Shown here in pieces: positions 25,851-38,246 of a DNA stretch of 64,000 bases (position 1 is the first letter of the stretch; each line of letters opens with the position of its first letter). This DNA is from Selaginella tamariscina. Taxonomy: Eukaryota > Streptophyta > Lycopodiopsida > Selaginellales > Selaginellaceae. Where the stretch lies: assembly GCA_003024785.1 (NCBI GenBank), contig PUQB01000073.1:385205-449204 (forward strand), written 5' to 3'. The position numbers were made by a program, and so were the translations under genes. Under the pieces are notes generated by a model. The model searched no databases and was not told the DNA's origin. It was given only the letters and a program-made list of their open reading frames with translations.

Positions 25851-26625
25851 TAGTGAAGGCCCCATTTGGTAGCGGTGGCATGATATCATTTATTATTTGG
25901 ATTCATTGCTTTTCTATTATTCTTGCTGCTTTGTTAATTGATGATGATGTTGTCCATGATGTAGTTGTTATTTTGGATGTGGTTGTTTTACTATTGTGTG
26001 TTTAATGTTAATGATTTTCCAACTTGTGAAATTTCAAAGAATGTGGGGATATCAATGAAGCAACATGGAAAGTTAGTATTACCTGTGATGCTTGGACTTT
26101 GCTGAATATGTGTCTCATATTGGGGGTGACATCGCATTGGATCAGCAACGGCTACACAAAGTTTTGTTGGGCGTTGTGTGAGATTGGGGTGCACACACAG
26201 GGGAAACACCCTAGATCCTCTATTGCACAACTATGGGATTCAGGAGTCCATGTTTTGCATCAGTGTTGACAACACATCGAACAATGGGACTATGGCTCAA
26301 GTGCTATCCATATAGGTTGCTAATTTGTTCTGGAAAACACATGCTTATATGCATGGCGCATGCCATCGACCTTGCCGCAAAAGGTATTTAGGTATTTAGG
26401 AACTGGAAGGACATGAAATTGAACTAGAGGAAACCTTGAGGTCTTTGGTGGCAAAGAAATCATGAAATTCATCGGATGTTAGTACAATCATCACGAGATT
26501 TCATGTGCTTGCAACCCGCAAAGAAAGACAAAAGTTTCAAGAATTGTGGAGTTCAAGCAACTGAACGAGTTAGCAAAGAATTTGATTCTAGATGCTGCAA
26601 CAAAGTGGAACTTCACATAGAACAT

Positions 26626-27364
26626 TGTTAAACAGGAAAACGGAAAACGGAATCCCACCTTTCCCTGTTTAACTGGGTTTCCTTTCTCCTAACCTTAGGA
26701 AAGGTTACACACTTTCTTTCCTTCAACTCTCACACATATATATCAAAACTCCTTCTCTCAAAGCCACAAATGACTGGTCTCGAAGTCAAGGGCAAGAACG
26801 GATTTGGCTATTGCCTTATTAGATCCATTCATTGAGAGTACACACATATACACATAAGATCTTATAATATGCACCTTTCATTATTAACATGAATACAAGA
26901 GACAAAGTGTAGAGAACCTCTATCTCCTACTAGAACTTCAAATGGAGACCCTTCCTTCCTGTTAGAACTTCTTATGGAGACCCTTCTGGAGACCCCTTTT
27001 CCCATGCCCAACTACTCTTAACTACCCTTCCTCTCGCCACATCATCCTTTACCTTTTCCTTTTCCTTCACCTTTTCCTTTTCCTCTCGATAAGGATTTTC
27101 CTTCTTCACAGCCTTTCTTTCCTTTTCCTTTTCCTCTCGGTAAGGATTTTCCTCCTTCACAGCCTTTCTTTCCTTTTCCTTACGCACCTTTTCCTCTCGG
27201 TAAGGATTTCCTCCTTCACAGCCTTTCCTTCCTTTTCTTGCGCACCTTTTCTCTCGGTAAGGATTTTCCTCCTTCACAGCCTTTCCTTCCATGCTTACTA
27301 CAGACTCCTACCCTTATTCTCTATACAGTAGGATGTCCTATGCTCCTAATATTTACCTTTAACA
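26626..27364 (-). repeat. 3' LTR of the gag-protease element
   Basis: A 739-bp terminal repeat carrying several near-identical ~65-bp tandem units with CTCGGTAAGGATTTTCC and TTCACAGCCTTTC (about 27090-27290). These pyrimidine-rich units also occur in the partner LTR. Confidence 0.87.
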
Positions 27365-30300
27365 TTGCCCCCTCCTTATTCGTTGTGTGTCCTCACGGCA
27401 ACTATCCTACTCCTTCCTTTGGATGTTTATCTTCATGGTACTGTGGATTCTCTCCTTTATACTTCCAAAAGTTGTTTTTCACTTTCCTAAGTTCTTGGTT
27501 GGAAGTTGATACCTTAAGTTGTAGCACTTGATTTCCTGCATCTTGTTCCTTAGGATCAGCATTTGCTTTCTCTTCCTGTTCCTGAATAGTTTTTCCTTCA
27601 TGTTCCTTTAGCTTCTTTTCTGTGTTTATATTCACTTGCTTTAAAGGATCTGTGGTATACACATATGTATACTCTGAAGGTTGTTCCTGCAAATCAATCT
27701 TATACAGGATTGCCTTATAAAACTTTCCTGTAATTCAGGTATGTTGTTTTCCTTCTACTGAACAGTTTCTCTTCTTTCAGCACTACGTGAAGGTCAATAT
27801 TTGTTAAGACCTTCAAGTTAAGATATGCTTCAGGATTCTCCTATTATCTAGCCCATTAAACCAATCACATCCTTCTAAAACAAGAGGTCGAATTTCCTTT
27901 TAACATATACCTTTTAGTATGATTACGGATCACTGTTTTTCCTTCTCTTTCTTCTACCAACATCTTTCCTGTTCTCCAGTTCTGAATAACCTTATCAGAC
28001 TTAATCCATAGTCTGGCTAAGAACATAGTATAAACAGTGTCCTTTTCTTCTTTTTGTAGGACAAGTAAGGATATCCTATATTTGAATCCTTTTACTGTGA
28101 TAGTGACTCCTCTCATTATGCTTAATGACCTTACACTTTGTTGATCAGCCATTTTAAGGTTAAATGGAGTAGGTTGATTGGTCCTAAACCCATCCTTTTA
28201 TATTCACCTTCTTCAATAAAATTCACACCTGAACCTCCATCTATTAACACTCGTTTTAGCTTATTTCTGCCCACATATCCTATGATGCAAGAACTTATCC
28301 ATCATAATCACCTTCATACAGTACTTCCTTATCCATTTTACAAACTGTGTACCTTCACGTGAAGGTGATGTTTGTTGGACTGAACTTAATGCATTAATAT
28401 ATGGTTTCTTATGTAAGGAGCTACCTGTATCAATTATCCAAGCGTAACCTTTACCTCCTGATTTATAGCTTGGTGATACATGGAATCCATTGTTTTATCA
28501 TATAATGGTAATAATGAAAACTTTGTTCACCTTTATCTATATCACCTTTGTTTATACCTTTTGATTTGTTATCAGTCTGACCTTTCCGGTCAGGATCCTT
28601 CTCCTGTTCATTTACCTTTTCTTGTAAAAGCTCTCCTTCTTGTTAGGAATATTTTCTCCTCCCCTTCTCCAATAAGAGGATTCCTCTTGTTCCTTTGAAG
28701 AGCTATAACTTCCCTTGCAACGGGTGATACTCATCCTTTTCCCTCCTCTATTTGAATAAGCCGTGTTGTAGGCTGTACATTAGTCGTTCTGGTGGAAGTA
28801 GGAGGTTTACATTCCGCCTAGGACATTCCCTAGAGATGTGTCCTGTTTCCCCACATGTATAACAAACCTGGGAAGGAAATTCCTACCTGTGGTCCTTGTC
28901 TATCATGGCCTGATTATATTGATCATTTCTGCCTCTTTGACTTGATAAGGTCTTGCTTCTCCTCTATATTGTTTATCATTTCTTTCTGTATAGGATCTAT
29001 CCTTCTGTCGTCCATTATATGGATCATTTTTTTCTCCATAATACCTATCTTCTCTGTTTTCGTAAGGAACATCATTCCTTTTTTCATAATATCCACTGTT
29101 CCTATTCTGATAAGGAACTTCATTCCTTCTGCTATATGTATTGTTCCTGTTCTCATAAGGAATATTATCATTCCTATCATTCCCACGATTCCTGTTAGGT
29201 GGAACCTTCTAGGAGGTGGACGTTCATCCATTCTCCTCTTCTCTCTATACCAACCACATTCTGGTTCAGGAAATGTCTGCAGTTTTGGGCTACATGTCCT
29301 TTCTTTCCGCAGATTTGGCATGTAGGTAGTTGCAGCCTACATTCTTCCACCGTATGGCCCGGATTGTTACATTTAGTGCACCATACCTTTGCCTTTATCT
29401 CTTCCTTAACTGTCATTCCCTTTAAGGTTTTCATCATTTGAGCCAATGCTTTCTCATCTATTGGATATTTTCGAACCTTTACTACATCAGCTTCCTCTTC
29501 CTCTTCATAAGAGGATTCTTCCTTCTTCCATATACTTTCAACTTTCCTTCTGCAATCTTTTTATTTGCCTTCTCTCTTCTTATATATTTTTAATTTTTCA
29601 ATGAGATCCTCTCTATCCTTTTCATTGATAGTAAGTGCTAGATCTCTATATGGTTTTAGCAACCCTTGCTTATACCATTGCAATAAGGCATCCATCTTTA
29701 CATATGCCTTACACTTTTTCTCATGTTTCTTAAAACGATGTGTTTATTCATCTATCTTTCTGTTTTGCCTTGAAGGATAGTCCTTAACTTCTCTAAATGT
29801 TCCTCTGGCAATTCCTCCTTTCTGAAATATTCCTTAAAAGCATCAGTAACCTTCTGATAATCCTCTCTGACTTCCTTTTCTAAATCATAATACTAGTCAG
29901 AGGCATTTCCTTTCAATGTATGTGGAAATATAAGTAGCCTTTCTGCATCCGTCACCTTATACAGTTTTACTACCTCTTCAAACTGTTGTAAGTGCCTTTT
30001 CGGATTTTCCTTCTTTCCTGCAGAGAATGTGGGATACATCACCGTACCCCCAAACATTTCCGAGAAAAGTGCCATATTTGTAATAACCCTTTGTTCTGGT
30101 GTATTTCCTCTTACACCTTCCTCCCTTCCTCTTTGGGAGTTCTCAGGAGATCCTTCTCCTTGCAATCTCAGTCTATGAATAGGCACTCCTTCCGTTCCTC
30201 TCACAGTCTCCTCTAAACCAGCTGTTTGATACTGCCTCCAATTCTCTGGATCAGCTTCAGATTTCTGTATTGTTTCTGCAATACCTCTACTATCTTACCA

Positions 30301-30556
30301 AGGATATTTGACGTCTATTTTCGTCAGTTTCAGGTTGCTGTTGGGCAGCCACTCTATTGGCCTGCCTTTGGTTCCTTTGATCAGCTAAGGCTGAATTAGG
30401 ACGATGGTTCCTCCACAGTTCCATTCATTCCTTCTCCTTTACACATCCGGCTCTACACCTTCTAAGCCTTTTTCAGAATGAGAATTCTATCTTTTTAGCC
30501 TCTTTTCTCAATGAATGCTAACACTGCAATGGCGAAATCCCTCCGTGGTCGCCAAA

Positions 30557-31300
30557 TGTTAAACAGGAAAACCGGAAATCCCACCTTTCCCTGTTTAACT
30601 GAGTTTCCTTTCTCCTAACCTTTAGGAAAGGTTACACACTTTCTTTCCTTCAACTCTCCACACATATATATATCAAAACTCCTTCTTTCAAAGCCACAAT
30701 GACTGGTCTCCAAAGTCAAGGGCAAGAACGGATTTTGGCTATTGCCTTGTTAGATCCATTCATTGAGAGTACACACATATACACATAAGATCTTATAATA
30801 TGCACCTTTCATTACTAACATGAATACAAGAGACAAAGTGTAGAGAACCTCTATCTCCTACTAAAACTTCAAATGGAGACCCTTCCTTCCTGTTAGAACT
30901 TCTTATGGAGACCTTCTGGAGACCCCTTCTCCCATGCCCTAACTACTCTTAACTACCCTTCCTCTCGCCACATCATCCTTTACCTTTTCCTTTTCCTTCA
31001 CCTTTTCCTTTTCCTCTCGATAAGAATTTTCCTTCTTCACAGCCTTTCTTTCCTTTTCCTTTTCCTCTCGGTAAGGATTTTCCTCCTTCACAGCCTTTCT
31101 TTCCTTTTCCTTACGCACCTTTTCCTCTCGGTAAGGATTTCCTCCTTCACATCCTTTCCTTCCTTTTCCTTGCGCACCTTTTCCTCTCGGTAAGGATTTT
31201 CCTCCTTCACAGCCTTTCCTTCCATGCTTACTACAGACCTTCCTACCCTTATTCTCTATACAGTAGGATGTCCTATGCTCCTAATATTTTACCTTTAACA
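30557..31300 (-). repeat. 5' LTR of the gag-protease element
   Basis: A 744-bp partner of 26626-27364, nearly identical by eye apart from small length differences, indicating a fairly recent insertion despite the decayed interior. Tandem CTCGGTAAGGATTTTCC units lie at about 31060-31215. Confidence 0.87.
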
Positions 31301-32160
31301 AACATGTTTTGCCAAGTAGTGCTCTTATAGGAATCCATCGCCTACTACATCACAAAAGATGCTCGCTTCAAGCTCAATACGGCAGAATGGGGAATGCTTC
31401 AACAAATGCTGACTTTCCTTGGCCCGTTGAAAGCCACAACAATGAAGCTATGTGGGTCAAAGTACCTGATAATGATGATGGCCACTCTAGCTTACCAATG
31501 TTTTGTAAGTGAGTTGGAAAAGGCTAGTAAATCTTTTAGTTTTTGATTCCATGGGCATATGCAAGCAAGAATTCTTACTTGAAGTTCCTGTCTTTTATGT
31601 TTAGTTACTAATGGATTATTATAACTAGGAGCTCATGCTGATAACAATAAAAAATAGCCAACAAACTGATCGAGTATAGGAACAAGGCCCTAAAAAAAGA
31701 CGTCTATATTTGCATGACGATTCTTGACCCATGGCTAGAGTTAAAGGCTTTCCAACAAGAAGACAAGGACTCGAAGGAAATTGAGAAACTAAATTAGAGA
31801 TTTGTCAAAGTGGTTAGACATAAGACCAACATGAGCATGCCGATTCCTTACACATGTTTACATCTACACCTCCTAATGTTATCGAAAGAAATCGCTAAAA
31901 GGTTGATAGTGTGGAGAAGGAAATAAAAAGGTACTTCTTATAAGACTTGGAAGACGCTAAAGTTAATCCTTTTGAATGGTCTGGCTAAAATGGTGAAGAC
32001 ATACTTTACTATTTTGGCCATGAGTGCCCCGTTTGAGCATGCATTCTCTATGGGACATAGGATCATCAATGACACTTAAGGCTCTATAAAGTCTAGGCAG
32101 ATCCAAGTTCTTATATGTTTGCACAATTGGGCCAAGTAGGGCTACATGATATAGGTTTAA

Positions 32161-33066
32161 AAGTTGTAGTCTAGTAATATAAGAGCAATATACATAATTA
32201 CGATATTTTATTCAATAAAGTTTATTGACACTAACTTATTGTTGGCCCTACCTAAAGCCCGACCTTAGTCAAGGCCAACCTCAAAGTCTCAGGGCCATGT
32301 TGGGCCCTAGTATTAACATCAACTCCTAGTCCAAATCCACGTTTTCTAAATTTCTACCAGTTAATTTTTAGAGAGAGGTGGTGAGTTTGTCTAAAACATG
32401 AGAACCATCTAAACTATAACCTAAAACAATTCTAATGTAGTGTCTTAAGGTTTGGGATGCCTTCTTACTTCCCCACTACACTTAAAGCACCAACACCAAG
32501 GTAGCATTCTAATCACGCCTAAAAATAAAAAAAAAACAAGAAAAAAGTCAATCGAGTATGAAACATGTACATTTGGTAAATGCTAGCCTAAAAGAACCTT
32601 GTTACTAGTTCACATACACAATACACATATAAGTGTGGCTTTAGAATACATAAAGGTTTTCCCTACGATACCTAAGAACATAAATTGAAGCTCATTTGCT
32701 ACAAAAACTGATAATTCGAAACAAAACCCCATATGAAAAATCAATATAGAAGGTGCTAGAGGAGTCATTTGTAAGCTAAGGCATACACATTGAGAACCAT
32801 CACAAAACCTAGCCTTAAGCTTCTGCCATAACCACAACTTAAAATAAATAAATAAATAAATAAAATAAATAATTAACAAAATCAACTCCACTAGATCATG
32901 GGTTCAAAACCCCCATTGCAATTGTCCACCCTATTTGAAACCCGACCTACCCAAATGTTGTGAAAAAATGGGGATTTTAGCTCAATAACAAAAATCTTCA
33001 CTAGCATGGGGCCAAAAAGCCCCACTCCACCATAAGACATGCATAGTGTATAGAAGTCCTTACTTG
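32161..33066. other. Intergenic stretch, no gene seen
   Basis: AT-rich sequence with an AAAT run near 32838-32865. No coding or structural RNA signal was found. Confidence 0.5.
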
Positions 33067-33285
33067 ACACACATGCTACAATGGCTGGGACAAAGGGTCG
33101 CAACCTCGTGAGGGCGGGCCAACCCCAAAAACCCGGCCTTAGTTCGGATTGCAGGCTACAACTCGCTTGCATGAAGCCGGAATCACTAGTAATCGCCGAT
33201 CAGCCATACGGCGAATCCGTTCCTGGGCCTTGTACACATCGCCCGTCACATTACGGGAGCTGGCCATGCCCGAAGTCATAACGAA
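33067..33285 (+). pseudogene. Nuclear copy of the 3' part of plastid 16S rRNA (NUPT)
   Basis: The sequence follows the plastid 16S rRNA from helix-34 neighbourhood phrases (TGCTACAATGGCTGGGACAA) through GATTGCAGGCT, GCATGAAGCCGGAATC, AGTAATCGCC and CAGCCATACGGCG to CCTTGTACACATCGCCCGTC and CATGCCCGAAGTC. It begins and ends inside the gene, so it is a fragment of about 220 bp. Differences from the usual plastid sequence are mostly C-to-T or G-to-A (for example CACATCGCCCG for CACACCGCCCG) plus a small deletion after CATACGGCG. This is the pattern of a methylated, decaying nuclear insert. A bacterial source is less likely given the plastid-like CCCCAAAAACCCG phrase. Confidence 0.85.
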
Positions 33286-33880
33286 ACCCTTATAGGAACT
33301 TTGACTCTTAAAAGTGCACACATACTTAGTATGCTATCTTGTATAGCTAATGCTAATTTATTGAACATAATGAGCATGCATATAGAAATAGAGCTTGAAT
33401 TGAAGGCTGAGCACTCATCCCTAACATGCCTTGCACTTTACATGGAGTCCCCTTTGTTTTGTTGGAAATCCAAGTGATCTAACATGGAATTTCAATGAGT
33501 TAGTCTAAAGAGTCCATTGTTATACAATCGTTTGTATAATTCTATACATTAAATGATGAATGTTATGAAATGGGAATAAAATCTAAATGTATGTATAAAA
33601 TGTCATTTTAAAAACTCTTGGTGCCGAGGACATGTTCATGCGTATGTGTATATATATATGTTACATATTTTATATTACAGTGGCAAGGATATTTTGTAAG
33701 GTGAATCAAACTTAATAGAAGTATATTTGTGGTTTAAAAAAATAAAAGAGAATGTTTATGAAATAAAATAAGTTTTGCTTTATGTTGTTGCTATTTTCAT
33801 TTCTTATTCAAACAAATATTTACATTTTAGACCAAACACAATGAATGTACCTATTTGTACCTTCATTTTATATTTCATAA
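33286..33880. other. Intergenic stretch, no gene seen
   Basis: AT-rich flank of the plastid insert with no recognised feature. Confidence 0.5.
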
Positions 33881-35780
33881 ACTAATGCCTCATCCTCGAT
33901 GCTAAGGATGGAGCATGGCTGCAAAAAGTAACAAGTTTGCGCCTCTTTACGGCCATGCACCATCCTCGGTGCTAAGGATGAAAATCTTTTAAAGTCATGC
34001 ATCATCTTTGGTGACAAGAATGGGGCAAAATTCATAGAATTTTGAGGTCATTTACCTCCTTGGTGTCAAGATGAAACATGCACTGATGGGGTAAAACTTA
34101 TAACCTTATGTAGTTATACAGAATCTTCAATGCAAAAGATGGTACATAAACCCAAAAAGTTCTGAGTTTGTGAAGTTTGCAATTCAATTGATTTTCAACT
34201 TACAATATTAACCTCACCCTAAAGCCTTTTGTGACCATGCACCATCTTCTATGCTAGGACAATGTATAACTTCAAAAAGACATAATAACCTTGCCCTAAA
34301 AGAAATCAAACTCAAATTCTTTTTTTAAGGTACAATATTTACCTTTTCCTTGCAAGGTTCAAACTCATAATCTTTTCACTCTCCTAGCAAGGTTTGAACT
34401 CATAACCTTTTACCTATCCCTAGCAGAATTAAATTTATAACCTTTTATAGCTGAAAGTTCGATTCTTTTTTCAAGGTAGGTATTAATTTCGCTTTGAATT
34501 CATACACCCAAAACGATGCATTAGTCCCAAAAAGTTGTGAATTAAAATTCCTTATCAATGTATTATATTAATCTTGCTTAGTAAGGTTTGAACTTTTTGC
34601 CTCCTAAGACCATGCATCATCCTCGGTGCTAATAATGGTACATGGCCCATAAGGTTACAAGTTTGAACCTCATTAAATGAGGTCAGTATAAGCCCTAGCA
34701 ATTGAACTCACAACCTTCTAGGAAGTCAAGGATGGACAATGCAAGGTTTAGAAGGTTGTTAATAGGCGAGGTTAATATGTACGTTGTACATTAGAAAAAA
34801 GAGTTCAACTCACAACCATCTATGTCCCTAGCATCGAGGATATAGTCCCATTTTTTAATAATATTAACAATTTGAAATATTTAATTAGCATTTTTTAATA
34901 TTAAAGAAATATTCTTTAGAATAATATATGTTTAAAGAAAGATTTAAATATATATTTATTAAATAATTAATTAAGAATTAAAACTTAAGTATTAATTAAT
35001 ATTTATTTCTATTCCCATTTTCCTATATCATGCCCATTTTAGTTACAATGTGCATATGTTTTAATAGATGCGAATCCAATTGGTTTTTCAGAGTAAAATA
35101 TTTGCATTGCATTGCATTAATAAGGTGCAACCTTTTGAGTCATGTGAATGGCCTAGAGAGGTTGTGAGTTCAATTTCTTTTTTTAATAATAATATTAATC
35201 TAACCTTAGTAAGGGTTCAAACAAGTAACCTTTTGAAACTATGCATAAGGTTGCAAGTTTAATTCCTATTTTAATATATAATATTTAGAACATATAAATA
35301 CAAAAAAGTTGTGAGTTCAATTTCTTACAATATTAACCTTTTATAACAAGGTTTAACCTTGCAACCTTCTAGCGTTATGCACCATCTTGGACGCACATGA
35401 CTTGGGCTATTCACCATCATTGGCACCAATGAAGGTATATGGCTTAAAAAACTTGCAAGTCTAAACCTAACTAAAGTGACTGAGCAACTTAAAAAAAGAA
35501 TTGAATTCACAACCATCCTCATGCCAAGGAAGGTGCATGGTTAGAAAGGTTAAAAGTCAAGTCTTTTTTTCAATTTTAAGGTATAATATTAACATTTAAA
35601 ATAATAAAGTTTAAGATATTGATGGTGTCGAGGACAGTGTATGGCCTAGAAAGTTAAGAGTTGAATTGGTTTTTTAATGTAACTTTTGCTTTAATAAGGT
35701 TTATATATACACCATCCTTGGCACGATAATTGATAGTTTAATTTTCTTTTTTAAGATACAATATTAACAATCCTTAGTAG
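33880..35780. repeat. Cluster of diverged small repeats with a hairpin-like core
   Basis: A phrase close to CATGCACCATCCTCGGTGCT followed by AAGGATGG recurs, more or less decayed and in both senses, near 33890, 33955, 34000, 34055, 34225, 34600, 34815, 35380, 35420, 35515, 35615 and 35710. The two halves (CACCATCCT and AGGATGGTG in the best copies) are complementary, so a unit can fold. Between them lies a second recurring phrase of the type AAGGTTGCAAGTTTGAACC or AAGGTTTGAACTCATAACC, which resembles a tRNA T-arm/box B. Spacing is irregular (about 40-350 bases). The unit and origin are not recognised; decayed tRNA-derived repeats are one possibility. Confidence 0.6.
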
Positions 35781-35960
35781 TGTCAAGGACTCATAACCCT
35801 AATGAAGTTCACTAAATGAATTAGTCACATGAAATTACACACATATATATGCACATGTATATATGCATAAATGCACTCACACACACACATATATATGTAA
35901 GATTGTATAAATCTACAACTTCAAAAGCTTTTATATATGTTCAAGTGTATACACCTGAGC

Positions 35961-35997
<37 letters not shown>

Positions 35998-37750
35998 TAC
36001 ATATCAAAACACAGCATTAGTTAAATTGATTATTTATTGATTAAAGGATTTTTAAAGTGTATTGACTGTTGAATTATTATTCAGAAATCATTAATCATTG
36101 TGATGTGAGTTTAATTCTACATATATCTTTATTAAAAATTAATCATCTTTGTCACTTGCAGAATGGCCCTTAATAAGACATGTATAAGAAATTTAAGGGA
36201 AATTAATATTTTCCTTAATTTTAGAGAGTTTCATAAGAAAACATATTAATTCAAAAATGCATTAACTTAAAGAAATTTATATTTTAATTCAAAAAAGTTC
36301 ACGTTTAATTTTTATTTTCCTTCCTATGTCGTAATAATAAAGTATTATAATTAAAAAAGGCCCATTGTGCAAACTAGCCTAAAAACTATAGGAAAGTGTA
36401 TGTGGTACGGAATTGTACAAAACTGTACGACAGTGCGTGCGCCAATTAGACCTTCCTATATTCAATAGTGGGTTCTAAATTGATGATATTGTATGCATGT
36501 AGCATGTAGTAACTAACATGGTTTAAGGATAATTAATACAGTGAGTGAATCCAAAAAAACTATTACAAAATAGTCTGAGGGATTTCTTGTGGTTTAATTT
36601 ATTTGAAATTAAAATTTTAATTATTAAAATTCACATTTATTTTTAAATGTGGAAATTCTATGAAGTATTTGGATGATTAAACAAAATTAAAGTTCTGGAA
36701 TATAACTTGGTAGTGTTACACAATATGAATTAGATATAAGTGTCTTAAATAAGTAATTAATCATTTATTAATTTTGTTAAAATTACTTTAAGTATCTAAA
36801 ACGTGTTTTGGGTTGATAAGTAACCAACGACAGCAAAGAATTTTGGAATAACACTTTAAGCTGTTCATTTAAATGTGGTTACTAAGCTTAATAATATAGT
36901 AAAGCTCACTGCATATAATATTTTGATTATTAAAAATCTTTAATGTGTTCATTCCAATCTAAACATATTTAAATATTTTATATAAAACCTTATTGAGAGT
37001 TATAATTGTTCTTCTTAAATATTATTTTTAAAATAGTTAATACATGGAAAATTCGATGTTAAACTTTCATTACAAAATTGACATTGTATTTAACAAAAAA
37101 CGAAAGATATAATATACTGGAGTTAAATTAATAATATAGTCACAATAAAACATGAAAGATGTAATAATTCAGTAAACAATGGGAGTACATATATATAATA
37201 TATTCAAAGCAAATATCTATATGTGTTATCACGCACGTCTATTCAATCAACAGTGACATGTGGGCATATCCTAGCTGTTGCTTACAGCAGATTCACGCAA
37301 CAAAGCATCCAAAGCTACCGCGTGCCACTGACATGGACCTCCAAATGCTTCTCTTGTTGGGACTCCAAAGAATTCCTTAACAAATTCATATAATAATTCC
37401 ATTATATATTTTTTATACATATATGTATACGTATATGTATGCGTGCCCGTTTCTTCTTGTTCCTGCTTACCTCGTCTGAACCAAAGGATCATTCCCATAT
37501 CTATAGAAACCTTGTGTATGTGTATGCGTGTGCGTGTGTATAGATACACACATATGTGTGTTAGAAGATGTCCACATCTCATCGTTCGGGGAGTTTCAAA
37601 TAGAACAGCAACAATTTGATGTATAATTAACATTATGGGTATGAATATATGCATCCTTGATCACATATGAAACATATATAAACCCTCTTAAGCTTCTCTA
37701 TCTATCTATATCTAAAGTATCAAACATCTGACAGAAGCTCTATACCGGCG
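35781..37750. other. Intergenic stretch with microsatellites; one weak coding hint
   Basis: AT-rich sequence with a TA run at about 35965-35994. On the minus strand, about 37271-37400 reads as plausible protein (KEFFGVPTREAFGG then QWHAVALDALLRES, ending in a stop). It lies downstream of the zinc-finger gene and could be an extra exon, a small gene or chance; I do not recognise it. Confidence 0.35.
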
Positions 37751-37751
37751 A

Positions 37752-38246
37752 TTAATCGTCTTCGACTTGGATACATCCCATGGTTTTCTTTCTGCAGGAT
37801 CGAAGTTCATTCCTCTCGCTAATCAACCCCCACTTTTGCTTCTTCAGCCTGCTTAATTTTTCGTGCTTGAAGTCCTCTTACTACTGCATGCCTGTCTCTC
37901 CACACTCCCACCATTGAAAGCCGCACTTTCTGCAACTTCAAGTAAGAATTCTAGCGCGTCTATATGTGTCTGCTTGCGTGTTTCCTTCTCCTCTCTCTCC
38001 TTCAAATCCCCCCTCGAAAACACCAGTCGCACACCCATTCCCCATAACCAATATTCGGATACATCTTGCTGCAGTAACTGCAACACACACATATACATCT
38101 GAATATCTATGTGCAGTGTACACACACAATTGGTGTACTTACGTGTGTTGCCATCTGAATACGCATTTTTTGCATTGGATGAGCTCCGAAGAGAACCCAA
38201 TATCCCCGCACATGCTGCATTCTTTCTTATAACTCGTACCTTCCAT
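37752..38246 (-). CDS. Small PHD-like zinc-finger protein
   Basis: A two-exon minus-strand gene: exon 1 38246-38143, exon 2 38077-37752, with GT-AG borders. The start is fixed by an in-frame TAA just upstream. The finger reads C10-x2-C13, C25-x2-C28, H34-x2-C37, C51-x2-C54. It contains ECSMCGDIGF, QHTYCSKMYP and EWVCDWC, the pattern of plant PHD/FYVE-like zinc-finger proteins, probably nuclear and histone- or protein-binding (family knowledge). A basic, lysine-rich tail follows. The tail stays open only if one base is missing in the C6 run at 38008-38013 and another in the T5 run at 37857-37861 (plus-strand view). Both are homopolymers, so sequencing error is likely. The finger itself is intact. 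The ligand is unknown. Confidence 0.75.

Larger units (their letters stand above)
26626..31300 (-). mobile_element. Gag-protease-only LTR element (TR-GAG-like) inside hAT
   Basis: A minus-strand LTR element with LTRs at 26626-27364 and 30557-31300 (both TGTTAAACAGG...CTTTAACA) and target duplication AACAT at 26621-26625 and 31301-31305. The ~3.2-kb interior holds gag (about 29890-30240), two CCHC zinc knuckles (about 29290-29390) and an aspartic-protease-like segment (about 27870-28270, with a DGGSG core). No reverse transcriptase, RNase H or integrase was found in any frame. The candidate primer-binding site beside the 5' LTR begins TTGGCGACC, as in Tat-like Ty3/gypsy elements. The coding region is broken in many places. 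It looks like a non-autonomous TR-GAG derivative rather than a full element. Confidence 0.82.
25850..32160 (+). pseudogene. Decayed hAT-family transposase, split by an LTR element
   Basis: Transposase-like reading in shifting plus-strand frames. Around 26070-26200 the sequence reads SITCDAWT followed by LGVTSHWI and HTQGKH, the conserved start of the hAT catalytic region. Around 26250-26300 it reads SVDNTSNN. After the insertion it continues with a WGMLQQMLTFLGPLK-like helix (about 31385-31430) and the C-terminal dimerisation motif (APFEHAFSMGHRIIND, about 32025-32075, then LICLHNW). Many stops and frame changes show it is dead. The reading resumes on the far side of the insertion at the AACAT duplication, so the LTR element landed inside an existing transposase gene. 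Terminal inverted repeats were not found. The confidence is for family. Confidence 0.78.

Noticed and set aside
27060-27290. CRISPR-like spaced repeats
   Set aside because: The units are contiguous tandem pyrimidine repeats within LTRs, with no unique spacers and no cas genes, in a eukaryotic genome.
33067-33285. Functional rRNA gene or bacterial contamination
   Set aside because: Only ~220 bases of the 16S 3' region are present, decayed by transitions and embedded in plant-type AT-rich DNA.
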